A stretch of 64,000 nucleotides of DNA from Stappia indica (GCF_009789575.1 NZ_CP046908.1:2397001-2461000), one strand, 5' to 3'; shown: positions 38,373-46,917, counted from the stretch's first letter. Notes: a model not told the origin generated them from the sequence alone. Made by a program: numbers and translations.

Positions 38373-39592
38373 CCCGCCCGCCCGGCGATCGCCCGGTCGA
38401 GGGCAGAGAACAGCGCCGCCGGCAGCACCGGCTTTTCCAGCAGGAGATCGAAGCCCGACAGGTCTTCCCTTTCGCGCGCAGAGAGCGTCGCGGCGGTGAT
38501 GCCCAGCACCGGGAGGCGGGCGGCGGCGTCCCCCCGACCACGGATTTCCGCCAGCGTCTCGATCCCGTCCATGCCGGGCATGTTGATGTCGAGCAGCACC
38601 GCATCCACCGGCTCGCGCGCCAGCAGCTCCAGCGCCTCGCGCCCACCGCTCGCCAGCAGCGTGTCGCAGCCGAAGGCGCCGAGCATCGCCTCCATCATCT
38701 TGCGGTTCGCCTCGTTGTCGTCGACCACCAGCAGCCGCCTGCGCACCAGGCAGCGGATGTTCGGCCTCTCGCGGCGCCCGCCCGGCTTGCCGTTCCCTCG
38801 CACCGCGCCGCCGCCCTCGAACGGGCGCAGCGGCAGGCGCAGGGAAAACCGGCTTCCCGCCGGCGAGCTCTCGGCCAGCTCCAGCCGCCCGCCCTGGGCG
38901 ACCGCCAGCCGGCTGGCGCTCCACAGGCCGAGCCCGCTGCCCGTCGCCGTATCGCGGGCGAGTTCCCCGCGCCGCCGGGCGCGAAACAGCAGCCCGCGTT
39001 CCTCGCCCGGAATGCCGATCCCGGTATCGGCAAGGCTCAGCTCGAGCTCGGGCGCCCCCGCGCCGCCCCCCTCGCGCGCCCCCTCGCCGCCGACACGGGC
39101 GGTGAGCGTCAGCCCGCCCTCGGCCGTGTATTTCAGCGCATTGTCGTAGAGAACGGAGAGGATGCGGCGCAGCGCCAGCGGATCGGCGACCCGGTAATTC
39201 GCCAGCCCGGCGGCGATGTCGCGCCGCTCGGCCAGCCCGCGCACCCGCGCCTCGGCGGAAAACAGCTCGCATACGGACAGGATGTCGGTGGCGACGTCGC
39301 AGGCGTCCTCGTCCTCCGGCGTGGTGCCGGCGAGCCCCTGCGTCGTCATCGACAGCAGCGCGTCGATGGCCATTTCCAGGGTCCTCAGCGCCGAGGCCTG
39401 GCGCTGGGTGGTGGGATCGGCGCCGATCATCTCGGCCGCTGTGCGCATGGCCGCCAGCGGCGTGCGCAGGTCGTGCAGCAGCACCGCCACCCGGTCGACG
39501 GAAGCCGCCTCCTGCGCCGCCTCCCTGTCACCGGCGCCGGCTTGCGGACCGGCTGTGGGCGCCTCGCCCTCCGGTGCGATCGTTCCGACCAT
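38369..39592 (-). CDS. Soluble hybrid histidine kinase / response regulator
   Basis: A 407-residue protein with a dimerisation/phosphoacceptor domain (LLHDLRTPLAAM, His40), an HATPase_c domain (about 105-255: N box LYDNALKYTAEGG, G1 LADTGIGIPG, G2 GSGLGLWSAS) and a C-terminal receiver (about 285-405: DDNEANRKMM, phospho-Asp about 335 in LLDINMPGMDG, Lys in EKPVLP). There is no membrane segment and no PAS, HAMP or GAF domain, so the input is not apparent. The stop codon TAG lies in the CTAG at the edge of the foreign insert. It is divergent from an AEC permease gene by 127 bp. Confidence 0.88.
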   Translation of the reverse strand: MVGTIAPEGEAPTAGPQAGAGDREAAQEAASVDRVAVLLHDLRTPLAAMRTAAEMIGADPTTQRQASALRTLEMAIDALLSMTTQGLAGTTPEDEDACDVATDILSVCELFSAEARVRGLAERRDIAAGLANYRVADPLALRRILSVLYDNALKYTAEGGLTLTARVGGEGAREGGGAGAPELELSLADTGIGIPGEERGLLFRARRRGELARDTATGSGLGLWSASRLAVAQGGRLELAESSPAGSRFSLRLPLRPFEGGGAVRGNGKPGGRRERPNIRCLVRRRLLVVDDNEANRKMMEAMLGAFGCDTLLASGGREALELLAREPVDAVLLDINMPGMDGIETLAEIRGRGDAAARLPVLGITAATLSAREREDLSGFDLLLEKPVLPAALFSALDRAIAGRAG

Positions 39593-39719
39593 GGTGCAGA
39601 ATCTCCTCGCGTCCCCTTGCCTGCCATGGTGCCCTACCTGCCGGGCAAATCAAGCGGGGCATGGCGGGCATGCCCGACTGCGGCTTGTCGGCGCACCCCG
39701 GGCGTGCGAAAGAGCCTTC

Positions 39720-40673
39720 ATGGTCGACCAGATCCTCTCCATCGTTCTACCCGTCTTCGCGCTGATCGGCATCGGCTATGCCGCCGCCCGTTTCGGCATT
39801 CTCGATGCGAAGATCGGCGATGCCCTCGGCCAGTTCATCTATGTGATCGCCATCCCCGTGCTGATCTTCCGCACCCTGGCGACGAGTTCGCTCGGCGGCG
39901 TCTCGCCCTGGGGTTTCTGGATCTCCTATTTCACCGGCGTCGCCGTGGTCTGGGCGCTCGGCACGGTGATCGTCCGGCACGTGTTCGGGCGCGAGGCGCG
40001 CGCCGGGGTGATCGCCGGCATCAGCGCCGGCTTCGCCAACACGGTTCTGGTCGGCATCCCCCTGATCACCGCGATCTACGGCGACGAGGGGCTGGTACCG
40101 CTCTTCGTGCTGATCTCCATCCACCTGCCGGTGCTGACCGTGGTCTGCGCCGTCCTGATGGAGCGGGCCGCCGTGCTCGACGGCACCCAGGAGGCGAAGC
40201 CCTTGGGCGAGCTGCTGGTCGGCATCGCCCGCAATCTCGCCACCAATCCGATCGTCATCGGCATCGTCGCCGGCGGCATCTGGCGCGTGACCGGCCTGCC
40301 GATCGAAGGCGTCTTCGCCGACGTGCTCGCGCGCATTGCCGGTTCGGCGATCCCGGTCGCCCTGTTCTCGCTCGGCATGAGTATCGTCGCCTACGGCATC
40401 CGCGGCAATCTGGTGCCCGGCCTGCTGCTCAGCGTGCTGAAGATCGGCGTGATGCCGGCGGTGGTCTACCTGATGGCGGCGCATGTGGTGCACCTGCCGC
40501 CCCTGTGGGTTTCGGTGGCGACGCTCACGGCCGCCTGCCCGACCGGCATCAACGCCTTCCTCTTCGCCAACCGCTACGGCACCGGCCATGCCATGTCGGC
40601 GAACTCGATCACCATGACGACCGGCCTTGCGGTCGTCTCCACCGTGCTGTGGATGGCCTTCCTCGGGCTGTAA
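39720..40673 (+). CDS. AEC (auxin efflux carrier) family transporter
   Basis: A 317-residue ten-helix permease of the AEC family. The N-terminal half begins VLPVFALIGIGYAAARFGIL, and the family signature AGFANTVLVGIPLITAIYGD lies at the fourth helix; the second half repeats the topology (ACPTGINAFLFANRYGTGHA). Bacterial AEC proteins export small organic acids such as malonate or malate; the substrate here is not known. The ATG at 39720 opens at the first helix. It is divergent from the hybrid kinase, which may regulate it, but nothing in the sequence proves that. Confidence 0.92.
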   Translation: MVDQILSIVLPVFALIGIGYAAARFGILDAKIGDALGQFIYVIAIPVLIFRTLATSSLGGVSPWGFWISYFTGVAVVWALGTVIVRHVFGREARAGVIAGISAGFANTVLVGIPLITAIYGDEGLVPLFVLISIHLPVLTVVCAVLMERAAVLDGTQEAKPLGELLVGIARNLATNPIVIGIVAGGIWRVTGLPIEGVFADVLARIAGSAIPVALFSLGMSIVAYGIRGNLVPGLLLSVLKIGVMPAVVYLMAAHVVHLPPLWVSVATLTAACPTGINAFLFANRYGTGHAMSANSITMTTGLAVVSTVLWMAFLGL

Positions 40674-40691
40674 GGATCAGGGCTGCAGGGA

Positions 40692-41579
40692 TCAGGGCTC
40701 CAGCCCGACCAGCCGCCGGATCTCTTCCGGCGTCGCGCCCTTTTTCCGCAGCTCGGCCAGCGCGGTATCGCCCTGCGACTTCGACAGCTTGCGCCCGTCC
40801 TCGCCCATCACCAGCCGGTGGTGGCGATAGAGCGGCTCGGGCAGGCCGAGCAGCGCCTGCAGCAGCCGGTGCACCGCCGTTGCCTCATAAAGGTCGCGCC
40901 CGCGCACCACATGGGTGATGCCCTGCAACGCGTCGTCGACCACCACGGACAGGTGATAGCTCGTCGGCGTGTCCTTGCGCGCCAGCACCACATCGCCCCA
41001 GCGCGCCGGATCGGCGGCGATGGGTGTGGGCGCCTGTCGTCCCTCGTCGTCTTGCAACTCCTGCCAGGACAGCGGCGCCTTGCAGCGGGCGAGCGCAGCG
41101 CGCATGTCGAGCCGCAGCGCGAACGGCGCCCCTTGCGCTTCGCGCGCCGCGATCTCCTGCGGGCTCAAGACCGCCTCGTCGCCGGGATAGAGCGGCGCCC
41201 CGTCCGGGTCGCACGGCCAGGGCTGCCCGCGCGTCTCTGCCAGCTGCGCCACCGCGCGCGCGATCTCGCCGCGGGTCAGGAAGGCCTTGCGCACCAGCCC
41301 CATGGCGGAAAGACGGTCAAGCGCCGCCGCATACTCGTTGAAATGCTCCGACTGCCGGCGCACCGGGCGCTCCCAGTCGAGCCCGAGCCAGGCGAGATCC
41401 TCCAGCACCCCGGCCTCGAGTTCCGGCGTGCAGCGGGTCCGGTCGATGTCCTCGATGCGGATCAGCAGCCGCCCACCGAGCGCCCTCGCCATGCGCGCAT
41501 TCAGCAGCGCCGACAGGGCATGGCCCAGATGCAGGCGGCCGTTCGGCGAGGGGGCGAAGCGGAAGGCAGGTCGGCTCAT
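40692..41579 (-). CDS. gluQ: Glutamyl-Q tRNA(Asp) synthetase
   Basis: A 295-residue truncated GluRS paralogue that glutamylates queuosine in tRNA(Asp). It keeps the catalytic core: FAPSPNGRLHLGHALSALLN (HIGH-type motif), IEDIDRTRCTPE, and GRKLSKSQGD (KLSKS), and has no anticodon-binding domain, as expected. The zinc-ligand Cys residues of the E. coli YadB type are mostly absent, as in many alphaproteobacterial forms. The ATG at 41579 is followed by SRPAFRFAPSPNG. It is convergent with the AEC gene, 18 bp apart. A YhhQ-type queuosine-precursor transporter is encoded at 55601-56275. Confidence 0.93.
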   Translation of the reverse strand: MSRPAFRFAPSPNGRLHLGHALSALLNARMARALGGRLLIRIEDIDRTRCTPELEAGVLEDLAWLGLDWERPVRRQSEHFNEYAAALDRLSAMGLVRKAFLTRGEIARAVAQLAETRGQPWPCDPDGAPLYPGDEAVLSPQEIAAREAQGAPFALRLDMRAALARCKAPLSWQELQDDEGRQAPTPIAADPARWGDVVLARKDTPTSYHLSVVVDDALQGITHVVRGRDLYEATAVHRLLQALLGLPEPLYRHHRLVMGEDGRKLSKSQGDTALAELRKKGATPEEIRRLVGLEP

Positions 41580-41676
41580 GGCGTGATCTTGTTGGCGATC
41601 CCCGCCGCCGCGTCAATCTTCCCGCGAGGGCGTACGAGGCGCGCGCCCGAACCACGCCGCAACGTCTTTGCCTCCC

Positions 41677-41724
41677 CGGTCCCGGGTCGCGCTCCGCTTG
41701 CCCGGGAAGACGCTAGAGGAAGGC
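41677..41724. repeat. Interspersed intergenic repeat R4, copy 2 (inverted)
   Basis: Reverse complement of the R4 unit at 28970-29030 (GGTCCCGGGTCGC ... GCCCGGGAAGACGC), including the CCCGGG-based hairpin. Confidence 0.8.
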
Positions 41725-41743
41725 TGGAGCGACAAAACACCTG

Positions 41744-41892
41744 CCGAGGGTGCCAATGGTTCCCGGCTCTGCGCTGGCGCGCGGCCGGGATGACATCCTG
41801 AGAGAGAGGCAGCGCCTCGCCCCACCCTCCGCCGTCACCCCGGCCGCAGGCGAAGCCGGAGAGCCGGGGCCTATTGGCTCCCGGAGCGGAGG
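41744..41892. repeat. Interspersed intergenic repeat R2, copy 2
   Basis: Matches 7324-7468 in the same orientation, with the shared GAAGCCGGAGAGCCGGGGCC and CTATTGGCT blocks. Confidence 0.8.
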
Positions 41893-41921
41893 CGAGGGCA
41901 CACCGACGCACACCCCACGCC

Positions 41922-42842
41922 TCAGCGGTCCTTGTCGTCCATGTCGCTGCAGGTCTTGAGCGAAATGCCGTAGGGCAGCTTCGTGGTCGCGTCGCCGCAG
42001 GCCCCGACCATGCGCGCCCCGTCGAGGCCGCTGGCGCCCGAAAGATCGGCCCCCACCAGCCGCGTGCGCCGCATCAAGGCCCCGTCGAGCCGCGCGCCCG
42101 ACAGGTTGGCGCCGGTCAGGTCGGCGCTGGAAAAATGCGCGCCGGTCAGATCCGCATCGCGGAAATCCGCCCCCACCGCGCTCACCCGGTCGAAATCCGC
42201 ATTGGGCAGCCGCGCGCCGGCGAATGTCGCCGACATCAGGTTGGCGCGTTCCAGGTTGACGCCCTCCATCTTCGCCTTGCTGAAATCGGCACCCGACGCG
42301 TTGGCACGGATCAGCAGCGCCTGGCGCAGGTCCGCCCCTTGCAGGCCGGCGCCCACCAGATTGGTCTCGATCATGTCGGCATTGCGCAGGTCCGCGCCCG
42401 CAAGGCTCGCCTCGGTCAGGATCGCCTTTTCCAGATCGACGCCGCGCATCGATCCCTTGGACAGGTCGGCGCCGGTCAGGTCCGTGCGCTCCAGCTCGGT
42501 GCGCCGCAGGTCCGCGCCCGCAAGGTTCGCGCCGATGAGCGAAGCCTCCTTGAGGTCCGTCTCGCGCAGGTTCGCCCCTGCCAGTTGCGCCCTCTCGAGG
42601 GTCAACCCGCGCAGCTCGGACAGGCGCAAATCGCAGCCTGCGCATTCGCCGCTGCGCTTCAACCGCTCCAGATCGCTTTCGGAAAGCGCAGGACCGGTCG
42701 CCGCCAGCAGCGCGATCATTGCCGCCGCTGCGGCACCCGCTTTCGCCTGGCCCTTCCCGCGCGCGAAACTGGCCCAGCGCGCCTGGCGCGCAAAACTGGC
42801 CCGGCGCGCCTGGCGCGCAAAACTGGCACCGAATATCGTCAT
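41922..42842 (-). CDS. Pentapeptide-repeat protein
   Basis: A 306-residue protein. From about residue 70 to 290 it is a long run of pentapeptide repeats, A(D/N)Lxx pattern (GANLR, GADLR, TGADL, GADFR), which fold as a right-handed quadrilateral beta-helix. Near residues 38-55 a hydrophobic stretch (AGAAAAAMIALLAATGPALS) acts as a signal peptide or anchor. The start at the ATG at 42842 is supported by GGGAGAGG. The N-terminal region consists of a 9-residue tandem repeat (ASFARQARR, ASFARQARW, ASFARG), encoded by a 27-bp DNA repeat, which is odd ahead of a signal peptide. Two Cys (ECAGCD) precede the repeats. Function unknown. Confidence 0.85.
   Translation of the reverse strand: MTIFGASFARQARRASFARQARWASFARGKGQAKAGAAAAAMIALLAATGPALSESDLERLKRSGECAGCDLRLSELRGLTLERAQLAGANLRETDLKEASLIGANLAGADLRRTELERTDLTGADLSKGSMRGVDLEKAILTEASLAGADLRNADMIETNLVGAGLQGADLRQALLIRANASGADFSKAKMEGVNLERANLMSATFAGARLPNADFDRVSAVGADFRDADLTGAHFSSADLTGANLSGARLDGALMRRTRLVGADLSGASGLDGARMVGACGDATTKLPYGISLKTCSDMDDKDR
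42766..42828. repeat. 27-bp in-frame tandem repeat in the pentapeptide-repeat gene
   Basis: About 2.4 copies of AAACTGGCCC(A/G)GCGCGCCTG plus GCGCGCA, period 27 bp. The repeat is in frame, so gain or loss of a unit would change the N-terminal region by nine residues without shifting frame. Confidence 0.85.
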
Positions 42843-43043
42843 TACGAACCTCTCCCGTCGGCCCGGCGCCTCTCCCTGTGTCACAGTTAGGGCTGTGGAG
42901 CGGGCAATTTAAGGGCGCGGCGGCGCAATGGAGCGAGAATTCGCACCCTTGCCCGAACGGGCCTTGCGGCATTGTGGAAAACGACTGTTAATACCCTGTG
43001 GAAAATCCGGAGGGAGCCGGCACGAAGAGAATTGGGGGGAGAC

Positions 43044-43517
43044 ATGAACCATCCAGGTCTTGCACCGGCTTTTGCGCGTGCGCGAAAGCTCCTGGCCGCG
43101 CTGTCCTGCGCGCTCGTCCTGATGCTTGCGCCCGGCCTTGCCGGCCCGGCAAAGGCCGCCGGCCTCATCGCCCGCATCGATCTGTCCGACCAGCGCATGC
43201 GGGTCTACAGGGACGGACGGCAGATCCACGACTGGCCGGTTTCCACCGCCCGGCGCGGCTATCGCACCCCGGTCGGCACCTTTCGGCCCGGCCGCATGCA
43301 CCGCCGCTATTTCTCGCGCAAGTATCACGGCTCGCCGATGCCGCATTCGGTGTTCTTCCTCGGCGGCTATGCCATCCACGGCACCAATGACATCCGCAAT
43401 CTCGGCCGCCCCGCCTCTCATGGCTGCGTCCGTCTGCACCCGGACAATGCCCGCCGGCTGTTCGGTTTGATCCGCGACGGCGGCAAACAGAATGCGCGAA
43501 TCGTCATCACCCGGTAA
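43044..43517 (+). CDS. L,D-transpeptidase (YkuD domain)
   Basis: A 157-residue exported peptidoglycan cross-linking enzyme. A signal peptide (about 1-38, LLAALSCALVLMLAPGLAGP) precedes the YkuD domain: IDLSDQRMRVYRDGRQ, RRGYRTPVGTFRPG, and the catalytic HGTNDIRNLGRPASHGCVRL with Cys and His in place. It makes 3-3 cross-links or attaches proteins to peptidoglycan, as L,D-transpeptidases do in Hyphomicrobiales. The ATG at 43044 follows TTGGGGGGAGAC, a strong ribosome site; the earlier ATG at 42972 has none. It is divergent from the pentapeptide-repeat gene. Confidence 0.92.
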   Translation: MNHPGLAPAFARARKLLAALSCALVLMLAPGLAGPAKAAGLIARIDLSDQRMRVYRDGRQIHDWPVSTARRGYRTPVGTFRPGRMHRRYFSRKYHGSPMPHSVFFLGGYAIHGTNDIRNLGRPASHGCVRLHPDNARRLFGLIRDGGKQNARIVITR

Positions 43518-43989
43518 CCTTTACCGGCGATGGCCGGCCCGGCCGGTTGCGCAAGCGACTGGAAATGGGGAATAATCACCGGACGTAGCAGCCGAGCGGT
43601 GCGCCTTGCGCAGTTCTCGGCAGTCGTCATCCGGTTTCAGCAGCACTTGCGTGCCGGATGAGATGCTGGCGGGACGAAGGAAGACAGCGGGGTCGCATTT
43701 GCCGCCTTCCCTCGTCCGCCAATCGCTGACGACGCACAACCTGACTATCAGCGTGCCAATAATGCGGCAAAACCCTTGCCAAATCGTTGGCACGCTGATT
43801 TCGCAGATGTGGTGCGCGCACCTTCCAGAACCGCAACATACCGGGGTCGTTAACGGGTCGCTAACCGCCCCGCGACGCAATCTGCAAGGCGAAGCGCAAA
43901 ACGCGGTTAAGGGGCGTTAACGAAGCGCGCAAAACGCCGTTCGGACGCGAATCACCTTCGCGAAAAACGAATCACCCGGCGGGCGCGCG
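43518..43989. other. Intergenic region with nested inverted repeats
   Basis: About 470 bp without a credible gene, between two convergent genes. It is AT-richer than its surroundings from 43600 on. A 13-bp perfect inverted repeat (ATCAGCGTGCCAA, 43747-43759 / 43787-43799) encloses a GGCAA/TTGCC pair. Farther right are several TTAAC words (43851-43920). Confidence 0.6.
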
Positions 43990-45006
43990 TCACAGGAACT
44001 CGGCGCGCAGATCGACGCTCGAGCGCTTGCCGACGGCCTCGTAATGCGCGTCCGCCCAGTCCTGCGCCGCCGCGCGGCCGATGTCGCGCAGATGGGTGAG
44101 GAACCGCCATTCCGCGTTGACCTTGGAGGACGCCTGCAGCGGGTTCAGCTCGGTCGCCGAGATCCGGTGCATGTGGACCTTCTGGTAGTGCCCGGCCTCC
44201 AGCTTGCCGTCCTCGATCAGCCGGGTGACGAACTCGATGGCGCGCATTTCGCGCAAGAGCGTCGAGTTGAAGGTGATCTCGTTGAGCCGGTTGAGGATCT
44301 CGCGCGCCGTGCGCGGCGTTTCCTTGCGCTCCACCGGGTTGATCTGCACCAGCACCGTGTCGCTGCTTCCGGTCGTGCCGAACAGCGGGAACAGCGGCGG
44401 GTTGCCCATGTAGCCGCCGTCCCAATAGGGCACGCCGTCGATCTCCACCGCCTGGAACACATGCGGCAGGCAGGCCGAGGCCATCACCGCATCGAGCGTG
44501 ATCTCGCCGTCGGAAAACACCTTGATCTTGCCCGACTGCACGTTGGTGGCGCTGATGAAGATCTTCAGCCGGTCGCAGGCGCGCACCGCCTCGAAGTCGA
44601 CCGTCTGCTCCACCACGTCGCGCAGCGGATTGATGTTGAGCGGGTTGAACTCGTAAGGAGAGGCGAAGCGCGAGGCGATGTCGAAGGCGAGATAGCTCGG
44701 CGACATGTCGAGGCTCCACTGCCCCATGATGATGTCGATGGGCGAGCGCCGCAGCGGGCTGAGCCAGGCCTGGTCGCTGACCGCCTTCCAGAACTTCTCC
44801 AGCGCCTCGCGCGCCCCGTCCTCGCCGCCCTTGTGGAAGCCGTCGGCCAGCACCACCGCGTTCATCGCCCCGGCCGAGGTGCCGCTGATGCCCTCGATGG
44901 TGAAGCGGCCGCTCTCCAGCATCCAGTCGAGCACGCCCCAGGTGAAGGCGCCATGCGCCCCGCCGCCCTGCAGGGCGAGATTGATCGGCTTGGGAGCTTT
45001 GCTCAT
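43990..45006 (-). CDS. Patatin-like phospholipase/hydrolase
   Basis: A 338-residue patatin-fold serine hydrolase. The oxyanion loop ALQGGGAHGAFTWGV, the nucleophile elbow GTSAG (Ser44) and the catalytic Asp in YWDGGYMGNPP (about 193) are all present. The start at the ATG at 45006 (SKAPKPINLAL) was used because homologues start there. A 3-hydroxybutyrate dehydrogenase gene lies 91 bp upstream on the same strand; a patatin-like protein next to such a gene is seen in many alphaproteobacteria, and a role in polyhydroxybutyrate mobilisation is possible, but a phospholipase activity is equally so. Confidence 0.9.
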   Translation of the reverse strand: MSKAPKPINLALQGGGAHGAFTWGVLDWMLESGRFTIEGISGTSAGAMNAVVLADGFHKGGEDGAREALEKFWKAVSDQAWLSPLRRSPIDIIMGQWSLDMSPSYLAFDIASRFASPYEFNPLNINPLRDVVEQTVDFEAVRACDRLKIFISATNVQSGKIKVFSDGEITLDAVMASACLPHVFQAVEIDGVPYWDGGYMGNPPLFPLFGTTGSSDTVLVQINPVERKETPRTAREILNRLNEITFNSTLLREMRAIEFVTRLIEDGKLEAGHYQKVHMHRISATELNPLQASSKVNAEWRFLTHLRDIGRAAAQDWADAHYEAVGKRSSVDLRAEFL

Positions 45007-45097
45007 GGGTCGCCTCGGGCTGTCGCAGGAATGGGAGAACGGCATCGCCCGGCGCGGGGGCCGGGCGATCCGGGTAGGTCGTCGTGCCGGGCGCCCT

Positions 45098-45880
45098 TTA
45101 CTGGGCGACCCAGCCGCCATCCATCTGCAGCATGGTGCCGGTGATCGAGGCCGCCTGGTCGCCGGCCAGGTACAGCGCCAGCGAGGCCACCTGGTCGACG
45201 GTGACGAATTCCTTGGTCGGCTGGGCGGCCAGCAGCACGTCGCGCTTGACCTGTTCCTCGGTCAGCCCACGCGCCTTCATCGTGTCGGGGATCTGGCGCT
45301 CGACCAGCGGCGTCCAGACATAGCCCGGGCAGATCGCGTTGACGGTGATGCCGCACTGGGCGACTTCCAGCGCGATGGTCTTGGTGAAGCCGGCGATGCC
45401 GTGCTTGGCCGCCACATAGGCGCTCTTGAACGGCGAGGCGACCAGCGCATGGGCCGAGCCGGTGTTGATGATGCGGCCCCAGCCGCGGGCCTTCATGCCC
45501 GGCACCGCCGCGCGCGTCGTGTGAAAGGCCGAGGACAGGTTGATCGCGATGATCGCGTCCCACTTCTCGATGGGGAATTCCTCGACCGGCGAGACGTGCT
45601 GGATGCCGGCATTGTTGACCAGGATGTCGAGCGAGCCGAACGCCGCCTCGGCCTCCGTCACCATCGCGGCGATCTCGTCCGGCTTGGTCATGTCGGCGGA
45701 CGAATAGCGGCACTTGACGCCGAACTCGCTCTCGATGCCGGCGCGCTCCGCCTCGATCGCCTCGGCATCGCCGAACCCGTTGATCGTCACATTGGCGCCG
45801 TTCGCCGCATAGATGCGGGCGATGGCAAGGCCGATGCCCGAGGTCGAGCCGGTGACGAGGGCGGACTTGTTGGTGAGCAT
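45098..45880 (-). CDS. bdhA: 3-hydroxybutyrate dehydrogenase
   Basis: A 260-residue short-chain dehydrogenase that converts D-3-hydroxybutyrate to acetoacetate in polyhydroxybutyrate and ketone-body use. TGSTSGIGLA near residue 10 is the NAD site, NNAGIQHVSPVEEFP the family-specific central block, and the catalytic YVAAKHG pair is Tyr155/Lys159. The C-terminal MLQMDGGWVAQ is diagnostic of BdhA. The ATG at 45880 gives MLTNKSALVTG; a longer frame to 45958 adds non-conserved sequence. It lies upstream of the patatin-like gene in a probable operon. Confidence 0.94.
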   Translation of the reverse strand: MLTNKSALVTGSTSGIGLAIARIYAANGANVTINGFGDAEAIEAERAGIESEFGVKCRYSSADMTKPDEIAAMVTEAEAAFGSLDILVNNAGIQHVSPVEEFPIEKWDAIIAINLSSAFHTTRAAVPGMKARGWGRIINTGSAHALVASPFKSAYVAAKHGIAGFTKTIALEVAQCGITVNAICPGYVWTPLVERQIPDTMKARGLTEEQVKRDVLLAAQPTKEFVTVDQVASLALYLAGDQAASITGTMLQMDGGWVAQ

Positions 45881-46060
45881 GCGAAGAGATCTCCTGTCCT
45901 GGCGGACGCTGGAAACGGTCCGAAAATCGGTGCCGCCTGCGCCGGACCGGCGCGGCAAGGCCGCCCGTTCAGGCGGCCCGCCACATAGAACATGAGATCG
46001 CGCTGCACTGCAACAAGAGGCGGCGGGCCGCCCGGGTCACCCTGTCGCAGGCAGTTCCGG

Positions 46061-46813
46061 TCAGTCGGCCGGCGGTGCCGCCGGCGGCGCCATGTCGCGT
46101 TCGCGCAGGATGTAGTAGCCGCCGGACAGGATGCCGATCTGCAGCGCGGTCAGGGCGATCTGCAGCGCCAGCGACAGGATCAGCACGGCGATCGCGGCGA
46201 ACACCGCTCCCCCGCCAATCGTGTTGGCGACGAAGGACAGGACCATGTCCACGGCGCCGATACACAGGCCGGTACCGACGCCGGCCAGCGCCATGGGCAG
46301 ACCCAGCCCCTCGCTGCGATAAAACGCATCGCTGATGCCCAGCGGCTCGTCCAGCGCCGTTGCCGGCAGGATGAGGCACAGCCGCATGAAGGACGGCAGG
46401 ATCAGCAGCACCAGTATACCGGCAGCGATGATCAAGCCCATCCAGCCCTGCATGAACAGGGTCGCGACGGTCATCACCACGATGGACGGGATCAGCATGA
46501 TGAGAAACGCCAGCAGCGTCTTGCCGAGATAGGCGATCTCGCGCCGGCCGAAGCTGAGATTCACCGGCCCGGGCCGCTCGCCGAGCAGCAGGTTGCGGTG
46601 CCAGGCGACGGCGATGGAGGCGGAGGAGCACAGCCAGACCGCAACGACCACGAACCCGACCGCGATGGAATTGGCGGCAAGCAGCGTGCCGAGTACGCCG
46701 AGCACGGCGACCAGCGCATACCAGGCCCAGACGATCCGCAGGAACCCGTCGAAATCGGAAAACAATGCCTTGAACGCACCGGTGAACAGCCGGGCGGTTG
46801 TCCTTGCAAACAT
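46061..46813 (-). CDS. Multipass membrane protein, unknown function (paralogue 1)
   Basis: A 250-residue protein with about six membrane helices. It is a paralogue of the next gene upstream: both share a conserved LLLGER segment after helix 2 (HRNLLLGERPGPVNLSFGRR here) and a second one (RLCLILPATALDEPLGISDA here). The family is not one I can name; such multi-pass proteins are annotated as hypothetical membrane proteins in Hyphomicrobiales. The ATG at 46813 was chosen because it starts the first conserved region (FARTTARLFTGAFKALF). Confidence 0.8.
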   Translation of the reverse strand: MFARTTARLFTGAFKALFSDFDGFLRIVWAWYALVAVLGVLGTLLAANSIAVGFVVVAVWLCSSASIAVAWHRNLLLGERPGPVNLSFGRREIAYLGKTLLAFLIMLIPSIVVMTVATLFMQGWMGLIIAAGILVLLILPSFMRLCLILPATALDEPLGISDAFYRSEGLGLPMALAGVGTGLCIGAVDMVLSFVANTIGGGAVFAAIAVLILSLALQIALTALQIGILSGGYYILRERDMAPPAAPPAD

Positions 46814-46917
46814 GGAGCCCCCTTCAAAAAGACCTTCCACTTCTGCGACAGGCTGGCGCCTCAGGCAAGTCATGATCGCATCTGCACCGTCGGCGGGGCG
46901 GGCAACTCCTGCGCGGC

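Larger units (their letters stand above)
41580..41921. other. Repeat-rich non-coding gap
   Basis: About 340 bp without a gene. It holds R4 in inverted orientation (41677-41724) and R2 (41744-41892). Confidence 0.75.

Noticed and set aside
42766-42828. CRISPR-like array
   Set aside because: Contiguous in-frame 27-bp repeats without spacers inside a coding gene; not an array.
43850-43865. CtrA binding site
   Set aside because: One base off the TTAA-N7-TTAAC consensus and not placed near a start codon; kept only as a remark in the finding on that region.
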